Below are positions 55,994 to 64,000 of a stretch of 64,000 bases of DNA, in pieces. The DNA is taken from contig OX336388.2 in the NCBI GenBank assembly GCA_946902985.2, positions 1,508,916,545 to 1,508,980,544 on the forward strand, read 5' to 3'. This DNA is from Meconema thalassinum. Lineage: Eukaryota; Arthropoda; Insecta; Orthoptera; Tettigoniidae. The number at the start of each line of letters is the position of its first letter. Positions within the stretch are counted from its first letter, which is position 1. The notes under the pieces are model-generated. The model saw only the letters and a list, made by a program, of their open reading frames with translations. It searched no databases and had not been told where the DNA came from. The position numbers were made by a program, and so were the translations under genes.

Positions 55994-58900
55994 TTACATC
56001 ACAAGAAAATCCAGATAGTGTCCATATTTATCGTACAATTGTCCACTTTCACTAAGCTTCCAACGCTCTTTCTGCAGGTGATACATGAGATCCAGGAACG
56101 AGAAATGTTGATCATTGTCCATCACGAAGTGTACATATTGGCCCATTATCCACACAATGGCAGTCTGTTTAATTTGGGGGAAGGCGGTCACCGACAAACG
56201 AATCAACTTCCTGTCATCAAGGTCACCCGTGGGCACATTTAATAGTTGACATACATTTCCCTTACACCACAGCCACGTGGAGGCAACTCGCGTGCATGAT
56301 GTGAAGCGGTGTATCGCCGTATCAGTTTGACCACATATAGTACACCATGGGTAAGCTTCAAGACGGATGGTATATCGCCGTAGAGCCGTTGGGATGAGAT
56401 CATTGAGGAAGATAAAAACCTGGGAGTGTACAGCAGAAGAAATGGTCATAGCCCCAAAATTTTTCCAAACAATGGGCCAATGGTCGCAGAGGGTGGTGGC
56501 CTCGATTCGCGGTTTGGAGTGTACCACTTGCCGCAACATGTTATAAATACTTTTCGTCGTTGGAACAGTCCCTGAAGGCATTTGGCGAACAGTTTCCAGA
56601 AGGTGCTGTTGATGGTCCCTAAATATCTTCGGCAAAGCTCTATCACAACCACGGGCTGTGTTTCGAATATCTTTGTATAGCTCTTTCGTAAAAGTGTCAT
56701 GTTGGGAAAGGATGGTGATATCGTTCTTGCAGAGGAGTGCACGGCATTTCATGCCATGAGCTGTTAGCACTAGCCCGCCTTGCCGGGATGGGAGATACAA
56801 CTGTTCCCATTGTACTCGAAACAGAAATCCTTGCCATATAAACCAACCTGTATATTTTGACAATTGGCTCTCCAACATTTTGGGAAGTGGGAAAAGTTGT
56901 GCGACATACCATATTTTAGAGAGCGCAAACACGTTGAGGACCATGACCCGTTGCACTATATTGAGGTTTCTTTGACCAAATTGGATCGGCACTTCCCTAA
57001 CTTTGGCAATAACCTTAGTCCAGTTTGCTTGCACTGTGTCCAGAAGCGATTGCTTCCAGGTAATGCCAAGAATTTTCACCTCATTTACTATCCGGAACCA
57101 GGGCTGCTGGTTAATCACTGAGTTAGTATTAAGCGGAAGCAAAGCAGTTTTCTGGGGGTTCGATTGTGCTCCAGAGGCGATATGGTAGAGCTGAAGGACG
57201 CGATCGATGTGGGAGATGTCTTCATTATTGCGGATCAATATTGATGCGTCATCAGCATAGGCGCACATGCCAAAAACATGTGTGGACAGTTTGTAACCCT
57301 GTAGCTTCACCTGGGTAGTCCGAGTGAACGGTTCAAGGCCAATGACAAAAAGTAGCATGGAAAGGGGACATCCTTGCCTAACTGATCGTTGTATTGGAAT
57401 CAGAGGGGAAAGAAAACCGTTGACGAGCACTCGAGACGTAGCATTAAAATTTATCATACGAATGTAGTCAATAAGGATTGCAGGAAATTCAAAGTGCTGC
57501 AAGACCATGTACAAGTATTCATGACTGATGCGGTCGAAAGCTTTATCAAGATCTAAGGTGAGAAACCTCATTGGCTCTGTGGGGAGCATTTCGGCTTTTA
57601 GGTGTAGGTCCCGTAGTATCGCTAAGTTTGTTAACAGAGTTCTTCCAGGAATACTGCAACATTGTTCATCGCCAATGATATAATGTAGAACAGTCTTCAA
57701 TCGGCATGCAAGTACTTTGGTAGGGACTTTATAATCACTGCAGAGCAGAGTAACTGGTCGGACGTCGCCAACTGCCATGGGAGAGGATGTTTTTGGTATG
57801 AGGACTATGGTACCCTCGTGATGTGATTGACAAAGAGCACGACGTTGGAGAATGGTACGCAAGACGTGACAAAGTTATTTGCCAATGAGAGGCCAGAAGT
57901 GTTTATACAGTTCATATGGCAGTCCATCAATGCCAGGTGAGCGGTTATTTGGGAGGTGCTCAACCACAGAGTGAATCTCTTCCGTAATATCCGTGCTGAG
58001 CAGAGTTTTGTTGTCCGGAGATAGTTAGGTACTGTAAGATGAAATCAATAGGGTCACCTGCTGTGGATCAATTGGAGCCTTAGCGTAGAACCGTTGATAA
58101 AATAATGATATTTCCCTACGTATAGCGTCAGGGGAGGTGACGACACTTCCAGTACTGGTGCGGAGGCGGTGGATATATTTACGTTGCCGCTCACGTTGTC
58201 CTTTGGCGATATGGTATACACTTGCGCTTTCGTCCGGGAGCACTGTACGATCTTTTAAAGCCACGTATACTGTATATGGGCGAGCGTTCGTTGCTGTAGA
58301 GACAGGAGCTTGGTTTTAACTTCCCGAATCTGGTCATACATACGCTCCCCAACATCAGATCTTTGCTGGAGCTGGCGAAGAACTCGATAGTAAAATTCAA
58401 CTGTATCCCGTCTTTCCCGACGTCTTTGGTAAGATATGTTCTTAAAGACCTGGTTTAACTAAAATATCCCACCAGTCTGCACAGTCGCGAAAGTTGCATT
58501 TTAGTTGGACCCATCGATTCCAGTGTTGTCTGAAAATATCTTGGAATTCCTCCTCCAGTAACAGCGAGCAATTCAATTTCCAATAACCTCTTCCTATGTG
58601 AAATATGGGATGGGGGTAAGAGATTGTACATACGACTGCATGATGGTTAGTGAAACTGGCAGGTATCACTTCATATCGTCTAGGCTGGATAAGTTCCTGG
58701 GAAAAGTAGATGCGGTCAATTCGTGATGAGGAGTTGTGACTTATACAGGTGTAATGGGGCAGGGGCAACCTTAAACTATCCACAGCATCAATGAGGTGTA
58801 GGGAAGTAAGGAGGGTCCTGAGAGCCGGGTTGACACCTTGGTATGGACTAGTGGAATCCTCTGGGCGTTGAATACAATTGAAATCCCCTGCAAGAATAAG

Positions 58901-59301
58901 TTATTCCTTAACGTCGTGCAGATGAGGCAGTGTACTCTGTTGAAAGAACATTTTCCGTTCCTCACGATTGTTGGACCCGGATGGAGCATATACATTTATC
59001 AGGGTGGTATTGTTTATGTGTCCAGATAGTATGCGTCCTGATGGATGACATAGCACACCTTCGAGTGGAATATCAAGTCTTATGAGGAATACGGTCCCTC
59101 TATTAGTAGTAGCGGTATTGTTGTATTGCTTGTAGAAGGCAGATATGGGAAGACAGGGTATAACAACTTCTTGAATGAAAGCAATGTCAATGTCTGCATC
59201 TCGAAGGAATCTCTCCAACAGTTGAAATTTCAGGGGGCAATCTATTACATTGATATTCACAGTGGCCACAGTGAGAAGTATAAAAGCTGTGCTAGACATA
59301 T
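55994..59301 (-). pseudogene. LINE ORF2: endonuclease, reverse transcriptase, zf-RVT
   Basis: The likely start is ATG at 59301 (MSSTAFILLTVATVNINVID). The endonuclease has FIQEVVIP, LINVYAPSG, LAGDFN (after a stop at 58903-58901), SRIDRIYFS and FTNHHAVV, where the usual SDH is altered. The RT at 57862-55994 (622 codons, open) has IPKTSSPM, LTLDLDKAFDRISHEYL, VRQGCPLSMLLFVIGLEPF and the catalytic CAYADDASILI (YADD, about residues 202-205). The C-terminal part has WPIVWKNFGAM, YPWCTICGQ and HRFTSC, a zf-RVT pattern. Breaks: the stop at 58901, a shift region at 58441-58265, and stops near 58025 and 57873. About 1100 codons in all. It would nick the target and reverse-transcribe the LINE RNA. Confidence 0.85.
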
Positions 59302-59370
59302 TGGAAGGTGGACTCGAGAAAAAGCAGAAAGAATAAAAAAAAAGACACGGGTGAGAAAAATACCGGTGCA

Positions 59371-60802
59371 CTATGTCAAATTAGGGTGAGATAGCTCCTT
59401 ATGTGTGCCATTCATAGGCCGGCTGTCAGCGTTTGAGAGCGTTCGTGGGTCCCTAGATGATAATAATAATGTTATTGGTTTTACGTCCCTTTTAACTACA
59501 CTGGCTTTTAGAGACGCCGGGGTGCCGGAATTTTGCCCCGAAGGGAATCTTTAACGTGCCAGTAAATCTACGGACACGGCTCCCTCGCATTTGCGCACCC
59601 TCAAATGCCAGCTGACTGCGCCAGGATACGAACCTGCAACCTTGGGCTCAGCAAGCGAGAACGTTACCCCTGAGCCACGCAGCCAGGTCCCTAGATGACG
59701 TAGAATGAAGATTTTGTTTCTTTTTCGCAGCTGCGGGAACATTTGTAGAACCAGTTTGATCCTTCGGGGCTGGTACAGCAATCGAGACATTTGTTTTAAT
59801 CTTCTTAGATACGTTCTCAGATCCCCGATCAACCTGCTTAGGTGAGTCGGTAGGTACCAGAGAAGCTGGGGGCAGGAAAGACAAAATTTCTGTGGCAGCC
59901 TGTAGGGACGGCAGAGTTGGCTCTAAGGCTGCCATACAGGTGGCCGATGGCACAGGGGCACTCTGTAGCTCGCTGATCTGGTCAGTGCAAGGTACGTGTT
60001 CTTCGTCATGTGTGTCAGAGGCCACTTCTGCTGGTGTCCCAGCTGACTGATTAATAAGCATGTTTTCATGTGACGTTTGCTGTGTCACAACATCCGAGTA
60101 TTGGACACGTCGTTGTTGTGTAGGAGTTATACCGAGGGGAATCATTTTCTTTGGGCAGTTGATACGTAGATGTGTGTTAGCATTGCAAATTAAACAGGTC
60201 TGTTTCTGTCCATTGTAAGATATGTAGCCAGAATGGCCACCAAAAGTCTTAGTGGAGGGGATATCTTGTTTGATTTCCATAGTGACTGCACGTATTCCAT
60301 TATACACCGGGAACTGATAAGCAGAAGACCATTGTTCTTTCCTGACGTCACTCACAGTGCTATATTTCGACAGGACGGATTTGAAAATTTCAGGGGGAAC
60401 TTCGAGTGGGACATTAAATATACGCACTGTGGTAAAATTTGAATCCGCTGTGGAGAGCTTAACATTAGTCATTTCGCCTGAGTCATACTGAAATTTAATA
60501 GGAGCTTCAAAAGTATTTAGCAATTTCTGATAAGTAGATATGCTGATTACCTTGATGTACATGGTTCTTTCTTGCGCATTTAACTGGATGGCTTCTACTT
60601 GGTCGGCAGTCAACCGGAGGGTATCGCTAATCCAGCGGTGAATTTCTCCTGGTGTGGGGCGAGAACTCTGCCTGTCCCATTGACAGCGTACGGCGTTTTT
60701 CCTCTGGTATCCAGACATGATTTTCAGCGGGGTTTTCCGGGTTTCTTGATTTGTTGTCCGATCTGGAACACTACTTGAAAAAGTATTGTCCGAATGACAC
60801 AC
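59371..60802 (-). CDS. LINE ORF1: RNA-binding gag-like protein with CCHC knuckle, interrupted by a SINE
   Basis: The open frame runs from 60802 (a second ATG, MSGYQRKNAVRCQWD, lies 28 codons in). It contains an N-terminal basic region, a segment VRIFNVPLEVPPEIFKSVLS (RRM-like fold plausible), and the zinc knuckle TCLICNANTHLRINCP (C-x2-C-x4-H-x4-C). A Pro/Thr/Ser-rich tail has KKIKTNV and AAAKKKQNL. A SINE (59461-59685) now gives it a foreign end (AAWLRGNVLAC). Without the SINE the frame continues to a stop at 59373-59371, ending HKELSHPNLT, 70 bp before the ORF2 ATG. Role: binds the LINE RNA. Apart from the SINE it is intact. Confidence 0.8.
59461..59685 (-). mobile_element. tRNA-derived SINE S4 with target duplication
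   Basis: The 13-bp GGTCCCTAGATGA lies at 59448-59460 and 59686-59698. The minus-strand head has TGGCTCAGGGGTAACG (A box) and GCAGGTTCGTATCCTGG (B box). The body has CACGTTAAAGATTCCCTTCG and ACCCCGGCGTCTCTAAAA, and the tail is (TTA)n-like. The insertion is inside ORF1 of the LINE, so the SINE is younger. Confidence 0.92.
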
Positions 60803-60896
60803 GGAAGGTCAGTACACCCGTGGAACTATCGGAAGCACCGGTATTAGGAAACGTACACTCTTCCAATGCGATCACACTGCTCGCACACATGCACCT

Positions 60897-60960
60897 CACT
60901 CGGCCACGACTAGTGACCAACTGCCACCTGAGCTACCGGTCCACTGGTAATGGCGCGCAA
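60897..60960 (-). other. 5' half of the LINE target: tRNA-like A boxes
   Basis: The minus strand reads GGTAGCTCAGGTGGCAG (an exact A box) and then GTCGTGGCCGAGTG (60910-60897), after which LINE sequence starts. See 55866-55936 for the other half. Two A-box-like segments in a row suggest a SINE or tandem tRNA-like head. Confidence 0.55.
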
Positions 60961-61068
60961 TATTAAGTTAGTTAAACATCATGCACACTCAACATTTGAT
61001 GTCAGTTAAAAATTTTCAAGATTTTCTGTCTGGTAATTCCAGTGTATATCATGAAAACGTCATAAACA

Positions 61069-61372
61069 ATGTTCCCTTCCATTATAATTCTTATAGGTCT
61101 ACATAACTATGAAATTAAAACGCGATGGACTTGTAGCCGCCTTGACTATCATGAGGTAAGGCGATTGTGCGCATGCGTGATCGGCAAGATTTCTGAATTT
61201 TTGTTTATTAATTTAAAAATATTCTGTAACATATTTGTTTATTTTAAAGACACTCTGCAAATCTGCATGCCAAGAGCTCTCGTTAGAATGTATTACGAAG
61301 TCAATCGGTTAAGACGTTATCTCATTCTCGATGTAACAAAAATCGCCTTAGTGTTTTAAATATATAGATAGA
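61069..61372 (+). mobile_element. Repeat M copy
   Basis: CGATTGTGCGCATGCGTGA, TTTGTTTATTTTAAAGACAC, TCTGCAAATCTGCATGCC and TTTTAAATATATAGATAG match 16280-16320 plus 16813-16975, without the 466-bp duplication. Confidence 0.65.
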
Positions 61373-61463
61373 TTGTATTTGTGTTCCTTATTATTCCCGT
61401 CTCTGCAGGGTATGAAACGAGTATTATATGTGGTGGATCGTTTTACCGTGGTCAAATGCCCTT

Positions 61464-61800
61464 GAAAAATGAAAATCCACAGCCTGCTTCCAGTCTCCGA
61501 CCGGGTCAGGAATTGAATGAATGAAGCCCCCATCTAGCGGCAAGGATATGGACTGTGCCGGTTGCCGAGGCCTGACGCACTCCTCTGGGGCAATGATTAA
61601 ATGAATGACAGATGAAATGAAATGATATTGGAGAGTATTGCTGGAATGAAATTTTGACAGGGAAAACCGGAGTACCCGGAGAAAAACCTGTCTGCCTCCG
61701 TTTTATCCAGCACAGATCTCACATGGATTGACCGGAATTTGAACCACGGACGCAGCGGTGAGAGGCCGACGTGCTGCCGCCTAAGCCACGGAGGCTTCAA
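61464..61800 (-). mobile_element. tRNA-derived SINE S5 with target duplication
   Basis: The 14-bp GGTCAAATGCCCTT lies at 61450-61463 and 61801-61814. The minus-strand head has GTGGCTTAGGCGG (A box) and GTGGTTCAAATTCCGG (B box). The body has TTTTTCTCCGGGTACTCCGG, TTTTCCCTGTC, ATTTCATTTCATCTGTCAT and GACTGGAAGCAGGCTGTGG. The target is followed by related unique DNA on both sides. Confidence 0.92.
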
Positions 61801-61919
61801 GGTCAAATGCCCTTCTTGACCCCAATTCTATCACCAGAGTTAATGTGAGATGAAACGAACGAGGAAGAACGCTTATAGATTTACGTGACCATTAATCTCG
61901 TGATCAATAGCCACAATAC

Positions 61920-62200
61920 CTCCTTTTTACTTGCAAGACGAACCACAGGACATGGCATTTCACTTCGAAAACCTCACATGCATTGACCTGGAATCGAACC
62001 CAGTCCGCCTTGGTGAGAGGCAAGCAGGATGGATGAAACTGAGCAAGGGTTCAAAGGAACAAGTCTTGGTCAATTATGAGGTACCATTTCCGTATTTACC
62101 TGGAGTTGAAAATTGGGAAGATCGGATAACTATTTCAAGGGCGGCGGACAGTGGGGTTCGAATCCACTCGTTACTGATTTTGGAGACAGCCTAGTCCCGT
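61920..62200. mobile_element. Two further tRNA-like SINE fragments
   Basis: Minus strand at 62035-61940: CTTGCCTCTCACCAAGGCGG and TGGGTTCGATTCCAGG (exact B box), related to S5. Plus strand at 62140-62185: GGCGGCGGACAGTGGGGTTC and GGGGTTCGAATCCAC (exact B box). Confidence 0.55.
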
Positions 62201-62264
62201 GGTTTGTGCCTTGGTGTGCGTACGCACTTGCGTCGGTATAATAAAAGTAATATTGGTGTTGTTA

Positions 62265-62400
62265 GTTCATTTTAGGGGCTTGGGACATCTTGGTCATCAG
62301 CCCCGAAATAATAATAATAATAATAATAATAAAAATAATAATAATAATGTAGGACTTCTACGTCCCTTTAACTCCTGTAGCTTTGAGTACTAGAATTTTG
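62265..62400 (-). mobile_element. SINE tails around (TAA)n
   Basis: TTTTAGGGGCTTGGGACATC and TTGGTCATCAGCCCCG (reverse of the tail at 20500), then (TAA)n at 62308-62347, then GGACTTCTACGTCCCTTTAA, similar to the tail part of S4. Confidence 0.5.
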
Positions 62401-62477
62401 TTACCTGTTGTGTCTCAGGTTGTTTTGCCGCGTCGGGAGTTGTTTCGTTGCCGATGATCGCGATAGTTTACGAAAAA

Positions 62478-64000
62478 AACAAGTAGTTCCGTGAAGAACT
62501 ATACAGCCTATTTTCATATATCCTACTTATGTTAATTGACACTATCAACATACACAATTTCAGTTTGAGTGCTGTAATAGATTCGTAGATATTGAGAACC
62601 GACTAAATATTTCGGATGGTCGCCATGTTGGATTTTATATATGTAGGTCCTAGAGTTTTGTACCGTTACATGCAGATTATTGTGAACGTGTAGTATTCAA
62701 ACTTCAATCGCATAATTAGGACACAACAAAAAACAAGGAGATTTAAAAAATTTTCACAGCTGCCATCTTGAGGTTATGGAAACAATTGAAATAAATTAGA
62801 TGCCAGTGGATTAACATTCATATAAGTATTTACTGTACCAAGTTTCACTGCACGCGGATGGTTAAATTGCGAGAAACGTCCATGTGAATATTTATAATTC
62901 GCGTCACCGCCATGTTGGATTTGTGATCACCAGGTTATTTAAAGTCCTATAGGTGAACTTAAGTTCATAGCCCCTATGAACATTAAAAAATTTAGTTTGA
63001 TTGCTAAAATAGATTCGTAGATATCCAGTATCGTCTAAATATTTCGGATGCTCGCCATGTTGGATTGTTAAATGTATAGGCCATAGAGTCATGTACCATT
63101 AAAGGAAAATTATTGCGTAGGTTCATTATTCAAACTTTCACTTCGATCGCATGACTACATCACAAGAAATAAAAACTTAATTTTAAAATTCGCACTGCCT
63201 CCATCTTGAGGTTATGTAAACAATTGAACTAAATTAGATACCAGTGGATTACAATGTGTATAAATATTTCCTGTACCAGGTTTCAGTGCGCTTGGAACAT
63301 TAAATCGCGAGAAAGGTCTATTTAAAATGTTCAAATTCGCTTGGCCGCCATGTTCGTTTTGTAGTTAACCGGTTTTTGAAAATCTTATAGATGGACTTCC
63401 AGTGGTGCCCTTTATCTCCGTACAATATTTTAGGGAGATACCGCTAATAGTTTCAGAGATATAGAATGCCGGTGAAATATTTCGCACATCCGCCATCTTG
63501 TGATTATGTAAACAATTGAACGAAGTTAGATGTCGGTGCATTACAATGCATATGAACATATACTGTACCAAGTTTCATTGCGTTTGGTTGGTCAAATCGC
63601 GAGAAACGTCTATTTAAAAGTCGCAAATTCGCTTGGCCGCCATGTTGGTTTTGTAGTTACCAGGTTTTCAAAAGTCACATAAGTGAACTTATAGTAGTTC
63701 CCTCTATCACCATAGAAAATGTCAGGGTAATATCGGTAATAGTTTCGGAGATATTGAATGCTGGTGAAATATTTCGCACAGCCGCCATGTTGCATTGGTG
63801 AGTCGTAACAAAATTTGAAGGGCACGGTCGAGGTCGCCGGGAATAGTGCTATGAACTTTCCGAGTTTCATTGAAATCGCTCCTGCCGTTTAGATTTTATT
63901 AGGGGGGGACACACACACGAATCACACACACACACACACACACACGCACACACACACGGACCAAAGGTGATCTCATAAGCCTATTTTTTCAAAATTGAAA
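62478..64000 (-). mobile_element. ATIR (HINE-like) element H11, cut by the window edge
   Basis: Starts AACAAGTAGTTCCGTGAAGA (the reverse of the 3' end) and runs past the window edge within the 5' hairpin (TTTTTTCAAAATTGAAA). It matches H10 throughout, including GGGCACGGTCGAGGTCGCCG and the (CA)n tract at 63908-63960. The A of each CCAT motif lies at 62625, 62765, 62912, 63057, 63203, 63350, 63495, 63642 and 63787; after the first, steps are 145-147 bp. Confidence 0.82.

Larger units (their letters stand above)
55937..60896 (-). mobile_element. L1/Tx1-type LINE, nearly full length
   Basis: The order on the minus strand is 5' UTR, ORF1, ORF2, short 3' UTR, poly(A) (55944-55937). It is about 4.7 kb without the nested SINE. 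ORF2 has an apurinic-type endonuclease at its start and a zf-RVT-like end, features of the L1/Tx1 group. The 5' and 3' flanks together form a tRNA-like D arm with a short (3-4 bp) AGTG overlap, so it seems inserted inside the A box. Few disabling changes suggest a fairly recent insertion. Some Tx1-clade lineages are known to be target-site specific. Confidence 0.75.

Noticed and set aside
59126..59389. 87-codon plus ORF
   Set aside because: Antisense of the endonuclease region of the LINE ORF2.
1..64000. Host protein-coding gene with introns
   Set aside because: No exon-like conserved domain outside mobile elements was recognised; short conserved exons could still be missed by eye.

Overview
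The window looks like intergenic, transposon-dominated nuclear DNA of a large-genome arthropod, most likely an insect. This rests on AT-richness, many tRNA-derived SINEs, insect-style Helitrons (CTAG-ending with a GC hairpin), several LINE clades and a pogo-like element. The species cannot be named from the sequence. I find no convincing host protein-coding gene; every recognisable coding region belongs to a mobile element and most are broken.

Layout. 0-11 kb: repeats of one superfamily with asymmetric terminal inverted repeats (5'-TTAGCCTA...CTTGTT-3', called ATIR elements here, Helentron/HINE-like), a non-autonomous Helitron with a 128-bp minisatellite, a Harbinger-type MITE, and a 3-kb ATIR element carrying nine 293-bp satellite units. 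11-15 kb: a deleted Helitron with a 5'-truncated LINE inserted between 30-bp target duplications. 15-29 kb: SINEs, a 466-bp tandem duplication, a Tigger-like TA element containing an ATIR element, and fragments. 29-40 kb: a decayed LINE, a pogo/Tigger derivative keeping a PHD-like transposase tail, and an R4/Dong-like LINE lying in TAA repeats. 40-55 kb: two Helitrons (Rep, Pif1 helicase and OTU-protease remains). One is split by a 9.8-kb element (42111-51906) with terminal inverted repeats of about 740-770 bp, a 6-bp target duplication and AG...CT ends, i.e. Polinton/Maverick-like architecture, containing an intact FLYWCH ORF, a second broken FLYWCH copy and a tRNA-Leu-like sequence. 56-61 kb: an almost full-length L1/Tx1-type LINE whose two ends restore, when joined, a canonical tRNA D-arm, suggesting insertion inside a tRNA A box. 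61-64 kb: SINEs and another ATIR element.

The main observations for follow-up are: (1) ATIR elements in which an ATGGCGGC-type motif recurs every 145-147 bp, in three separate copies; (2) the long-TIR element with FLYWCH genes; (3) the tRNA-targeting Tx1-type LINE; (4) a Helitron in which a duplicated OTU segment is fused in frame to the Pif1 helicase exactly where Walker A should be; (5) SINEs with unlike tRNA heads sharing one 3' tail. Family names come from motif recognition by eye; no database search was run.
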